From: Butyriboletus loyo
Taxonomy: Eukaryota; Basidiomycota; Agaricomycetes; Boletales; Boletaceae
Length of the DNA stretch: 64,000 bases
Assembly: GCA_038093515.1 (NCBI GenBank)
Contig: JBBPSI010000009.1
Location: forward strand, 264,396-328,395
Reading direction: 5' to 3'
The notes under the pieces were generated by a model. That model saw nothing but the letters and a program-made list of their open reading frames with translations. It was not told where the DNA came from and did not search any database. The translations under genes and the position numbers were made by a program. Shown one piece after another: positions 11,252 through 21,407 of the stretch (position 1 is the stretch's first letter; each line of letters starts with the position of its first letter).

Positions 11252-11743
11252 CTCTTTTATGGTCCGCATAATTAAACTTTGCTCCTCGACGTCTGACTGA
11301 ACCCGTTCTTGCCATCGCATGGTCAAGGCTCAGGCGTACATGTAGGTGAACGGACAAGAGCCCGACCTTCACCTCCAGTTAGTAAACCGCGCAACACATC
11401 GACTACATTAGACACACGAATGGTGCATGAAAGGCGTCTACAACTGCCGAGGACCGTCTCTTGTCCCAAAGGTTTCGCGTGACCCAGTGGTACCCGTACA
11501 CACGACCCATGTGGGTTACCCTGACCCTATTTACCAGTTGTAGTCTAGACTTTTGTTGCTGCCCAGGTACACGGAGATACCTCGTTTACCTCGTCTCGCA
11601 AGGTTTGTTGTTGTGGTTGATGATCACCATAGAATACACTGTAAGAACTTTACACGAATACATTGTAGGAGAACGAACATGGATAAAACTGCAAAAGAGA
11701 CGATCAGTCCTCCGCCAACATCTAGCTATCAGAAAAGTTACCT
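11252..11743. other. Intergenic, nothing recognised
   Basis: About 490 bases between tRNA-Tyr and the 3' end of the DUF3638 remnant. Open frames here have no recognisable features. A minus-strand frame across the tRNA is only its antisense translation. Confidence 0.5.
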
Positions 11744-14700
11744 TTACCGTAAATCAGCACGTAGACGCTTTTGCGGTGGCTCTGAGGCCGCGTCGACCGA
11801 TTCCAGTCCTCGCTTCGACGACCGAAGCGATACTGATGAAGCAGCGCCGTCTCGTGCATCACACGCCATCTCCAAAGATGAAAGGAGCACATTTTGTGGC
11901 GTGGCGTCGTGTGGTATCTGCTTGTCGCATGTAACACGGCCATGACCAGCCTGAGACACAACCGAGGTTGGCTGCTCAAAATCTTGCTCTGTTAGTTGCT
12001 GCCCTTGAAGGATTTTGCCCATGTGCGTCTGTGTGAAGGGTCTCCCTCCGTTCCGGATGGCAAGTAGTGCCATCACGGGAGGCAGTGGCGAACCTGAGAA
12101 CCTGATTTCGTTCTCTTCGAAACTACCAGGGATGTCGAACAGATTCCACTGGACTGCTGTCTCCGAGTCGTTCGGCGACTCTCTCGTGGGTACGCCGAGG
12201 AATCGACACAGTCGGATGTACGATTGATAGTCTCTGAGATAGAGTTGCCCAGCGAACACGTTGAGCTGGTCGATCAGAGTCCATGGTGGAGTCCAGTCGG
12301 AGGGCAGGGGAGGTATAGAATAGAGTTTGAGATCGTCCGATGGTTTCATGCGTTGGGATGTGCGGGGCGCATACACATGAAGATGGACATATTCGCTCGC
12401 CCTAATGGCTGGCATCAAGCGGTCGGCTTCAAATGGGCTCAGCAGCACGAGTAGTGGGTCGCGGCCCTGCAGGTTTTTACGGGAAAGAATTCACTGGACA
12501 GGTCGAAGGTATTGATCCATGGTTCCTCTAGTGGACTCAGGTTCGATTGTGTTATAGAAATCCGCCGTAGCCAAGATAAATGGACTCCAGACATCTGCAT
12601 CGCGAGTAGCTGCAGAACTCTTTTTGAGAGCTGTGAAGACGGGATGTAAAGCACTGTTTGCGTGCAAAGCAGGGATCTCGCCGGTGTTAACGAATTTCAC
12701 AACATCTGGATGAAGGTAATGTTTCGCCGGTTTTGCTTTGGGAGGCAGCTCCACTTCTCGTTCACGCTCCCGCTCGCGGTTGACCTCCAGTTCTTGTTCC
12801 TCTTCCATCTGTGCATTTGGAAGCGATATAGCCCCGAGGTCTTTACAACGTTGGCAGATCCCTGGGTCCAGCGCCGAGAAAGAACCTGAGGCATTCTGAG
12901 TTTCACAAGGTGCATACAGGTTGGCCAGCGATTTGAGTTCTGGCTGGAGCCATGCATCCGATAGCTGGTCTAGCCTGAGCTCGTTGTTGCAGAAACGGGA
13001 CCAAGCATCATATCTCGAATTATGACTCATTCCCTGTTGTGCCCAGTGAGGAGCACGTTGCTGTATATCGGCCAAGGTCTCGTGTATTGCCCAGGAGAGG
13101 ATATTGACCATAGTGATGTGGGTGTTCAGATATTTTTTTCCGGTCACAGCACGGATGCTCCGATCAACCTCCGGCGGCGCAAAAAACATAACCGAGTGAT
13201 CATGACCCAACTTGCGCATCCGCATACAACCTGAAATTTCCAAACCGTGTCAGATTTATACTGCGAATCACGGTGCCAGAACGGACCTTGCACCAGATGA
13301 TCTTTTGTGACCTTGGGACCTAGTGTGACGGCTGCTCGGGACCCGATAGGGAGTTTGATGTCGATGCCCCTCGTGTGTGCATGATCCAGATAGAAGACAC
13401 ACTGATCTAACCGCTGAGAAAGTGGCGACGATAGCGTTAACTGAGTGAAGCTATTTTTCGTGAGTACCATCATTTGGTCATTCTCGTCGAAATAAATGGC
13501 ACCAGCAGTATCGGGGGCAATGTCGAGCCATGCTTTGGCCACTTGACGATTGGAAAAATCGAGAATCTGCGCACCAACGTCCAGCAAAACACGGATTTCG
13601 GGTTCTTGCTTGACTACCATTTGGAGGAATCCAACCGTACTCCACCGTTCGTCATTCTCGTGGGTTATCATATAAGAGTCGTTTTCGGATTGGAGAAGAT
13701 ATGCAAGAACCCTGGCGTTGGTCCCCTGCTGGTGATTGAGGTCGCGCTGAGCAATAGACATGGGTAACAACCATTGGCCATCGTTTGTGCCCGAAAATCC
13801 TGATGGTCAAGTTAGTGACCAAATCGGGAGGCACGGGACGAACTATTTGCTCACTCACCGGTGATAACATTTTCTCGTTTCTCTGCTAAATCCCAGCTAA
13901 ACCCTGAAATTTTCCAAGGAAACTCCTTGCTTCCTTCGGCACCACTCGCGAGAGGTAGAAATCTATGACTGCTTGATTCCGATTGAAAAGCTGGATTATC
14001 TCCTTGTCCCATTGCTCCGATGACTTGAGGTTGATTTCGCGAAGTTCGCGAAGTGGGCCTGACACTGATGTGCAATCGTACTCTTTGATCCAAAGCGCGT
14101 ATTCCGTGGATGGGTCGTCCTGGCCTAGCAGAATTTCGAAAGAAACTCTTAGCTGCTCCTCACTGAGCCCGGAATAATAGTAAGATAGGCGTGTGAGAAT
14201 GATGGTGATATCTGGATGGCCGAACTGGGTGTCAGGTGCCGGCACGTCTTTGGCCCGATACGGAATGGCAAGCATTGTGGGGGTTGAGGAACTTGATTGC
14301 GGCCGCAGGTCAAGACCATAGTCAACACGCCATCTCCGCTCAGAAAAAGCAAACAAGAGGATGTTGGAGGCCAGGAGACCACGGAGGAGGAGGAGCCCAC
14401 TCCAAAGGTGACTCTGATGAGAACGCTTAACATACTCCTCCACCATCTTACCTGTATCGGCAACTTGGAGGACATTCTCGTCGGATATGAAACTCTGAAC
14501 TGCGCGGTGCAATTCTGCGGAGAGATGTTGAAAGTTGAAATTGGGAAGCTGTCCATCCATCACGTCTTTCACGAGCAATGATATTAGATCTCGACCGACG
14601 TCGGACACTGACGCAATGCGAACGTGTGGAAACGATCCAGGTGGGCGACGTTCATACTCCATAGAGTCGGGGGCATAACTTGAAAGGGAAAATACGTGCC

Positions 14701-16521
14701 TTTTCACGAGCCGGAGGACCTGCTGGGTAATCGTCCATCGATCAGGGTATCCGTCCATATGTTGCTGGTGACCGATCGTGTAAATCAGTTGGAACCGGGG
14801 ATGAAGGATCTCGTCGCTCTCGTCCAAGATATCCCGAACATGAGAATGAATCCACTTTTGAAGGCTCAACCACTTAGATCCGCTGTCCACAGCGCCGTGA
14901 GCATCCCCACCGTGCTGGTCGTGACGGTCGGGCTGAGTGGCGTCCTTTTTGCTCGAGTGGTCGGGCAACTGGCTCAGCGACCGAAATATGTTACTCACAA
15001 GGCTGCCTTCTGGCAGCTGGGGTTCGACATTGAGCTGAATCAATGATTATCAACATAATTATTCATGCTCACCAATTTTGGCAACGGGATATGCTTGAAA
15101 ATGAATTTTTGAAGCTTCGGTAAGGGATCGGTCTCAAGTTTGCCTTTACGAATCTGCTCTTCCACACTCATCAGCTTGAGTGATACAACGTGCTCGGGCT
15201 GGACAAGTAAAATTCCATGCTCAGCCATGCATTGAGACATGAGTTTGTGTAGATCATCGACTTGAAGGCTGATCACCCTGCCCTGGGAGTCGTACTTGGG
15301 GGTACGGGAGAATGGTATGTGGTATATTGGCCTATTGGCGAGCCCGCCAAGGCGAGAAACCAGTGATTCGAACATATGGACCGTCAGGGCTTTCGGAACA
15401 ATGACACGGACGAGCTGTTTGCCGTCAGCGAGAGCAGCAGCAACCATTGGGATGATCACGGATGATTTCCCTTCGCCCATGTTGACCTGCATTACAGTGT
15501 TTTGCCCGGATTGCGGGGATATCATCTCCATCGCAATTTCTGCCTGAGCACGACGAATGAGAAAGTTTCCTTGAATCTGACGCAAGAAAGGAACAGAGTT
15601 AATACAGACAAGCGCTTGGACAGCAGTAACTTACCTGGATCAACAACCAGTCTGGGTAGTCTTCAGGGTTCCACCCGTCGCATCCTTCGTTCTCTAACTC
15701 CTTCGAAAACTCTTCTTCGAGTCCGTCCAGAGCAAATCGAAGCAATCTCCGGGTATGCTGAAGGTCCAAAATGAGTAGAGCTAAAGACACTAAGCATTTC
15801 TTCCACTGTCTAGGGAGATTGATTGGCGAGGTGGATGCGAGACATTGGAATAGGACATCTGCAGTAATCGCCGGCCATTGTCCCAGTCGCACGAGTACTT
15901 GTTTATACAGATTGGTTGTTGGACCCAGACTCTGCTTGACAGTTGTCAAACCAGCCATGTAGTTGACTCTACGTTGTGCATAGTTTTTCTCAAGTGCCTC
16001 GATCATTTCTCCCCCGCCACTGTGTGAGTCATTCGAGATTCCTCACGAACATGTTGTGCGCTGGCAGCAAGGTGAGCGAGGTATTCTGGTTGAAATGAGG
16101 AGTCGGCGCGAACAGACGAGAATAATTGGTTCAACGCGGGGATATCATTTAATGATGTCTTGCTGTCGCGCAACAAAACAACGCGGGACGGTAGTTCTGG
16201 CACCGGTCGGTCGGAAAGTAGCTGATCGAGCGTGATCTGCAAAGGTGTATACTCATTGAAATCATATCGTAGAGACGAACCCGGGCGTGGAAGAGTGGGT
16301 GGTGCAGGCTCTGCGAGGACGCGCACGAGGTGTTCCTTGAGATTGAAGTTGCGGTAACAGCTGGAGAATATTTGTTGGAGGCTGGCTGTTAAACTTTCCG
16401 CGTCCCAGTAACATGAATTAAATGAGACTGTCGGAGGGACATTAGATGGCCAATCCTTTAGAGCCAGTTCAGTAACTGCAAAATACATGACAAAGTTGCT
16501 TGTTGGTGTTTGGTTTTCTGC
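11744..16521 (-). pseudogene. Decayed DUF3638/DUF3645 giant protein gene, 5' end lost
   Basis: C-terminal part of a large fungal protein of unknown function. A DUF3638 P-loop region (MQVNMGEGKSSVIIPM at about 15490) and DUF3645 (WRVDYGLD..., then PDITIILTRLSYYYSGLSEEQL at about 14210-14130) are clear, followed by the family tail (TGFSGTNDGQWLLPMSI; RASEYVHLHVYAPRTSQRM). Full-length members are about 3,000 residues; here roughly 1,450 remain. Three lesions are visible. The first exon (AENQTPTSNFVMYFAVTELAL, 16521 down) has no upstream partner because transposon-like DNA begins within about 60-100 bases. Near 13925-13931 the frame shifts between VPKEA and KEFPWKISGFSWDLA with no room for an intron. 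At 12491-12493 an in-frame TGA follows YLRPVQ and the same frame reads on as ILSRKNL...RDPLLVLLSPFE. Two introns are 38 nt. Sequencing error is the alternative for the point lesions. Confidence 0.78.
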
Positions 16522-16634
16522 CTGAATGTTCGGCAGGTATCAATGCCGCATTCGTTGAGTCTCGGAGATTGAACTCACTACAACACATATCATACTATAT
16601 CATCAGTCTATAAGCATCAGTGCAATCAACTACC

Positions 16635-17090
16635 ATGGACTCAAAAACCCATGGCCCTCTCATCAGTATACTCACCTATCCTTTGCACCCAGAGATATGC
16701 CTCCAATTGATTCAGTATACTACCCTGCTTCTTAGTCTTATTATGTCTGCCACAGCGAATCTAATGAGGACAATACTTCAAGTTTGGAAGGATCCAGAAC
16801 CATACCATACTTCTGCACTTTCGGGGCAGGGATGGGTCATGGAGCTTTTGTCTGGGCATCCTGATTGCATCCATTGTGAGCTTGGTGTTACGCTGGAGTG
16901 CGAAACAACTAGCAGCGAGCGCTTGAATAGGGGCTCGAGCCTAATCGGGAAGATGGCTGACTCGCGTAGACGACGCTATCGGGCTTCTGCAGAGCAAGTG
17001 TCGGCGAGATGTCGTATGGTGGCGACCAGACGAGATCGAGCTGAAGCTTATCGGCTCTATCAGCAGATGGGGTATAAGCTAGATTGCTAG
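16635..17090 (+). pseudogene. Harbinger-like DDE transposase N-terminal fragment fused to repeat A
   Basis: An ATG at 16635 opens a 151-codon frame (MDSKTHGPLISILTY...). The stretch YHTSALSGQGWVMELLSGHP followed by ELGV resembles the N-terminal region of basidiomycete PIF/Harbinger transposases. The match stops at about 16887, exactly where the 133-bp repeat A begins; the rest (LNRGSSLIGKMADSRRRRYR...) is repeat-derived, Arg-rich and ends at a TAG at 17088-17090. The catalytic DDE part is absent. Recognition rests on recall of family motifs, so it is tentative. Confidence 0.5.
16887..17019 (+). repeat. Inverted repeat A, left copy (133 bp)
   Basis: Matches the reverse complement of 18977-19109 with two differences by eye, both transitions (131/133). 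The start is GTTACGCTGGAGTG and the end GATGTCGTATGG. Confidence 0.85.
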
Positions 17091-17573
17091 GCACTTGGTA
17101 GATGCGTAGAATTAGCTAGAGAACTCGTACTGTCCTAAGTACGAGTATATATACTAATAGATATCGTGCACAGACCGAGCTGTGCGTGGCAGCGAGGGTA
17201 AAGGGTTATGAGTCGACGCGAGTCATAACGGCGAAATGGGGAAAGCGGCAAAGTGCCGGTAACGAGGGAGCGAAGCTCCAGGCAAGAGCGAAGTGACGAT
17301 GTCCATGAGGCGAGCCCCACAGGGCGGTGCGCGAACGGTGGAGCCCTTGGATACGGGTCTCACGTGAAGGTAAAGACGCCGTAATCTAGTCATAGTCACG
17401 TGATGTAAGAAATGTCATTGGTCAAAATAAAGGAGGACGCGACAGCTCAGCTGTGGGTCCGGCCCGACGGGGCGACGAGACAGGGGCTATCTCAGAGTAG
17501 CGTCACTGAGACTTGCAGGAACGAGTGGGGAAGTGGATGGCATCCACTAGGCGACTGGGGAGTGGGCGATGGG

Positions 17574-17887
17574 TGTTGAAACGGTAGTGTTCTATTTCTG
17601 TATTTCACTTACAGCCACTACGTTTCTAGACTGGTCTATATGACATCATTGTCTAGACCTAGTCATGCTTATCACATTACAAATAGCTCTTATTATGCTA
17701 TTGGACAATATACTTAGTCTTATCTCTTATCTCTATCATATCGTCATGTATTTCATACTATACCTTATAAAGGTACTATACAGAACATAAGTACAAACAC
17801 TCATGTACTGTATATAAGACAGCCCTTATGGCTTGTCGCTTTTCTTTAGATCTTTCAGTTCTATCATCACTACTGTGATATCTCTAA
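17574..17887 (+). repeat. Inverted arm B, left copy, first part
   Basis: Matches the reverse complement of 19732-20046 with few differences, starting TGTTGAAACGGTAGTG and ending ATATCTCTAA. The arm then resumes at 18404-18520 after an LTR-like insertion. Confidence 0.85.
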
Positions 17888-18400
17888 TGTTATAATCATA
17901 ACATTTTATTCATACACTTCGTACACTTTCACTTCGGACTTAGTCATTTTCAACTTCAAAGGTCACGTGACATAGCGCACGTGATCGTGGGAACTTACAT
18001 GTGATCTCTTGCTGACTAAGCATATGATGTCATGGCCTAGACCAGGCCTAGACTCTATGACGTCACGACACATGTATTTAATCTCCGTTTACTTCTCTTC
18101 TTTTTGATCCCCGCGCCTCGTGTGGTTAATCACCGTTGCGCTTCTCTTCTTTAGTCTATCCATGTATAGTAGTTCATCTCACGCACAGCATGGTCTGTGC
18201 GCATCTTTGTACAATATATAAAGGCTCGTGGTTAGACTAGGATTCCCTAGTTTTAACCACTTGTCTATTCGCTGGCAACAGTTGAGGATTAAGTAGAACC
18301 CCAGATCATCTTGCCTGGCTTTGTGTAGCGAGCAACTGTCGTTGGACCCTCGTGAAAGGGTACTACGTGCTAGCATTCGATCGCGTTGCCCTCGTAATCT
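17888..18400 (+). mobile_element. LTR-like insertion (solo copy 1) inside arm B
   Basis: The uninterrupted arm on the right reads ATATCTCTAAGTTGAG; on the left the same sequence is split by about 513 bp starting TGTTATAATCATAACA. The flanks TCTAA and (T)CTTAA look like an imperfect target-site duplication. The body contains a TATA-like segment (ACAATATATAAAGG, about 18211-18224). Most of it recurs at 18521-18976. No coding region is visible. Confidence 0.65.
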
Positions 18401-18403
18401 TAA

Positions 18404-18520
18404 GTTGAGCCTTGCTCCTTATACTCTGTTTGCATACTCTCTCGTATTATCAGTGAGTCTTTCCACTGATAGGTTTACCCTTGCATCCTTCGTGCCCTCG
18501 GTGCCTGCGACTTTACCAAT
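18404..18520 (+). repeat. Inverted arm B, left copy, second part
   Basis: Continuation of arm B, GTTGAGCCTTGCTCC to CTTTACCAAT, matching the reverse complement of 19604-19731. Confidence 0.8.
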
Positions 18521-18976
18521 CAGTCGTTTTCACTTTCAAAGGTCACGTGACATAGCGCACATGATCGTGAGAACTTACATGTGATCTCTTGCTGACTAAG
18601 CATATGATGTCATGGCCTAGACCAGGCCTAGACTCTATGACGTCACGACACATGTATTTAATCTCCATTTACTTCTCTTTTTTTTGATCCCCGCGCCTCG
18701 TGTGGTTAATCACCGTTGCGCTTCTCTTCTTTAGTCTATCCATGTATAGTAAATCCTCACACGCACAGCATGGTCTGTGCGCGTCCTTGTACAATATAAA
18801 AAGGGCTCGTGGTTAGACTAGGATTCCCTAGTTTTAACCACTTGTCTATTCGCTGGCAACAGTTGAGGATTAAGTTGAGACTCCAGTTCATCTCTGCCAG
18901 GTACTTGTGTATACCTGAAACTGTTGTGGACCGCTTGTGGCTGGGTACTACGTGCTAGCATTCGACTGCGCGTTGC
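18521..18976 (+). repeat. LTR-like direct copy 2
   Basis: From CTTTCAAAGGTCACGTGACATAGCGCAC onward it follows copy 1 (about 17945-18390) nearly base for base, including the TATA-like segment and the GTACTACGTGCTAGCATTCG string. It ends in CGTTGCCC, where repeat A (right copy) starts. About 57 bases at the 5' end of copy 1 are missing. Confidence 0.75.
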
Positions 18977-19109
18977 CCATACGACATCTCGCCGACACTT
19001 GCTCTGCAGAAGCCCGATAGCGTCGTCTACGCGAGTCGGCCATCTTCCCGATTAGGCTCGAGCCCCTATTCAAGTGCTCGCTGCTAGTTGTTTCGCACTC
19101 CAGCGTAAC
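18977..19109 (-). repeat. Inverted repeat A, right copy (133 bp)
   Basis: Reverse complement of 16887-17019 with two transitions. It supplies the last codons (LLRWSAKQLAAST) of the minus-strand frame at 19070-19543. Confidence 0.85.
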
Positions 19110-19543
19110 AAGACGTTGATTTCGACGGAGTTGTTTGGAGTGCGAGGGCGACGACGATTATATGGAGGTGGTGGAGAAGGAGTACGAAAACGGATGTGGT
19201 GCGGTGCAGGAAAATACGAAGAGGAGCGACGACGATGGTGCTCGACTCTTTGGGATGGCCTAGAACGTTCACTAACCTCTTGTAAGTTAGAAGGACTCGG
19301 GTGAGAAGTCGATCTAATTGACAAGGCATGATGGTGAGTAGGTGAACGCCATTGTAAGGTCAGATCGTGATCCTGAGAAACAACACGTAATGCGATGATG
19401 AAAGAATCAGCTAGCAACCATAGTGTGCTAAAGAACATAATGTTCGATGCACCACATATGGAAGCTAGTATGAGACTCAAGAAAGCGAGTACCCATAGTA
19501 AACCAAGAGCGATAGCACTCTCGTTCCGCAGGGCTGGAAACAT
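19070..19543 (-). CDS. Uncertain 157-residue membrane and Arg/Ser/Pro-rich frame inside the element
   Basis: Starts MFPALRNESAIALGLLWVLAF and has two hydrophobic segments (about residues 11-32 and 34-52), then an Arg/Ser/Pro-rich tail (RRRSSSYFPAPHHIRFRTPSPPPPYNRRRP) ending in repeat A. The composition is like a small real protein, not random sequence, but nothing about it is recognisable. It could be a passenger gene of the element or a fragment. Low confidence. Confidence 0.25.
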   Translation of the reverse strand: MFPALRNESAIALGLLWVLAFLSLILASICGASNIMFFSTLWLLADSFIIALRVVSQDHDLTLQWRSPTHHHALSIRSTSHPSPSNLQEVSERSRPSQRVEHHRRRSSSYFPAPHHIRFRTPSPPPPYNRRRPRTPNNSVEINVLLRWSAKQLAAST

Positions 19544-19603
19544 TATCGAGAATCGACAGATGTTTAGATTAAAAGCCTCTAGCGGGGCTCATAACCTTTC
19601 GGA

Positions 19604-20046
19604 ATTGGTAAAGTCCGAGCAGGCGCACCGAGGGCAACGAAGGATGCAAGGGTAAACCTATCAGTGGAAAGACTCACTGATAATACGAGAGTGAGAGTAT
19701 CGCAAACAGAGTATAAGGAGCAAGGCTCAACTTAGAGATATTGCAGTAGTGATGATAGAACTGAAAGATCTAGAGAAAAGCGACAAGCCATAAGGGCTGT
19801 CTTATATACAGTACATGAGTGTTTGTACTTGTGTTCTGTATAGTACCTTTATAAGGTATAGTATGAAATACATGACAATATGATAGAGATAAGAGATAAG
19901 ACTAAGCATATCGTCCAATAGCATAATAAGAGCTATTTGTAATGTGATAAGCGTGACTAGGTCTAGACAATGATGTCATATAGACCAGTCTAGAAACGTA
20001 GTGGCTGTAAGTGAAATACAGAAATAGAACACTACCGTTTCAACAG
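19604..20046 (-). repeat. Inverted arm B, right copy, uninterrupted
   Basis: Pairs with 17574-17887 plus 18404-18520. It serves as the empty-site reference that exposes the LTR-like insertion in the left arm. Confidence 0.85.
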
Positions 20047-20199
20047 TCTGGGCCAGTCTGGAACATGATGTCATATGCTTAGTCAGCCTGTGGACACATG
20101 TATTATCCCACAATCATGTGCATTGAGTCATGTGACCTTTGAAGGAAAAATGGTGAAGTCTGAACACAAAAGTCTGTTATAAGATATTTAATTATAACA
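20047..20199 (-). repeat. Degenerate partial LTR-like copy 3 (inverted)
   Basis: Read on the minus strand it begins TGTTATAATTAAATATC at 20199 and continues with CTTCAAAGGTCACATGACTCA..., then GCTGACTAAGCATATGACATCATG, a diverged version of the 5' half of copy 1. Confidence 0.6.
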
Positions 20200-20253
20200 G
20201 TTATCAAAGAGTATGGGTTATGTGGGGTATGGGTTATATTAGAGTTGACTGTA

Positions 20254-20397
20254 TCATCCAATAGCATAAAGAGAGCTATTTGTAATGTGACAAGCATGAC
20301 TGAGTCTAGACTATGATGTCATAAAGACCAGTCCAGAAACATAGTGGCTGTAAGTGAAATACAGAAACAGAACACTATCGTTTTAACAGTACCTGTG
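20254..20397 (-). repeat. Partial extra copy of arm B
   Basis: TCCAATAGCATAAAGAGAGC... to ...AGAACACTATCGTTTTAACAGT repeats 19912-20046 in the same orientation with scattered substitutions. Confidence 0.7.
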
Positions 20398-20400
20398 GGA

Positions 20401-21407
20401 AAAACCTGCAGTGTGGGCATGGGCAAGGGAAACACACTAAGGAAGGGACTTGCAAACAATAAATGACAGACACTCACATTTCGAGAAGCTTTGTTCAGTT
20501 TAATCTCTACCAGAGAGCATCATGGAGAGCAATAGGCTTGAAGCTGTGAGGTCCCCCCTTTGAAACTACTACAGGAATAATCCATGAACTTGACACATTT
20601 TCAATAGGTACAACAAACACACAAACAAAAATATCCTTATTTAGAAAGATGTTCCCACAGGTCTGTTTGCTTTGGTGAATGGCACATTTCCTGCTGAGAA
20701 AACCCTCCTCCACTACCATGGGAGTCGGGAATGGAAGATTAGGGGTTTTGAGGATCTGGTTCTTACAGGAAGCCAATTCTGACATCGAACACAACATTGG
20801 TCAAAGTATTTTGCACAATAAACGAAAGAGTGTGTGGCGGAAATGCATGCCCAGGATAGTCGGTCATTGGTCCTGGTATCCCCTGCCAGCGACTAGGGAT
20901 TTCCTAGTAGTATTATTCGTGATGGAATCGGGAGTGGTTTACACGCATTCTGTGCTGCATCACCCGCTGCTGCGAACAAACGAGTTCTACGCTGTAAGTA
21001 TGAGATGATCGCTGTTCCAAGCTATGCACCGTGATCGAGTTCGAATATGCAATGGCCGGAGAACGAATGCGATCGAGCGACCTAGTATAGAAAATGGACG
21101 TTTCTTGTCGGTGGGGCCGAACGAAAAACTCAACATTCGTGGGTTACCGTCCAAGTAAAGGAAGATGGCGGCTTCCTCGTCGTGCGAAACACAACAAGCG
21201 ACATCCAATGTGCTCCGCGAGTAGGCTTGCCATAACTTCCCTCGTCGTTCCGATGGTATAAGTAGGTATATGATTACATATCACATACATCGTTCGATTC
21301 ATAAGTACATCAACATGTTGCCCCGTTTAGATTCCCACTTTACCAAGTCGAAGGCCTGTACCGAGAGGGATTAACAAAGAAAATCCAAAACCACTGCCTC
21401 TGGACAC
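20401..21407. other. No supported gene; two unidentified minus-strand open frames
   Basis: About 1 kb between the repeat region and the OPT gene. Minus-strand frames 20507-20797 (ending SKGGPHSFKPIALHDALW) and 20987-21208 (MDVACCVSHDEEAAIFLYLD...) are open but unrecognised; the first may be an element remnant. 21215-21407 holds the 3' flank of the OPT gene. Confidence 0.4.

Larger units (their letters stand above)
16580..20400. mobile_element. Nested mobile-element region interrupting the DUF3638 gene
   Basis: About 3.8 kb of non-host-like sequence. It holds a Harbinger-like transposase N-terminal fragment (16635-16890), a 133-bp inverted repeat pair, a pair of roughly 430-440 bp inverted arms, two LTR-like direct copies of about 450-510 bp, and partial third copies on the right. 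The AT-rich arms contrast with the GC-balanced genes on both sides. No intact reverse transcriptase, integrase or full transposase frame is visible, so these look like non-autonomous or broken elements. The left edge sits just upstream of the surviving DUF3638 exons. Confidence 0.75.

Noticed and set aside
11079..11372. Minus-strand 97-codon open frame with SNRRPQDEF...ALPTELRSG
   Set aside because: It is the antisense translation of tRNA-Tyr. The LPTELRSG string is a known artefact of reading tRNA genes backwards.
16009..16046. Apparent frameshift at a C5 run in the DUF3638 remnant
   Set aside because: A 38-nt GTGAGG...AG intron restores the frame, and another 38-nt intron exists in the same gene, so it is not counted as a lesion.
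16580..20400. CRISPR array or satellite repeat interpretation of the repeats
   Set aside because: Few copies, long units, inverted and interspersed layout, and a eukaryotic context; these are mobile-element remains.
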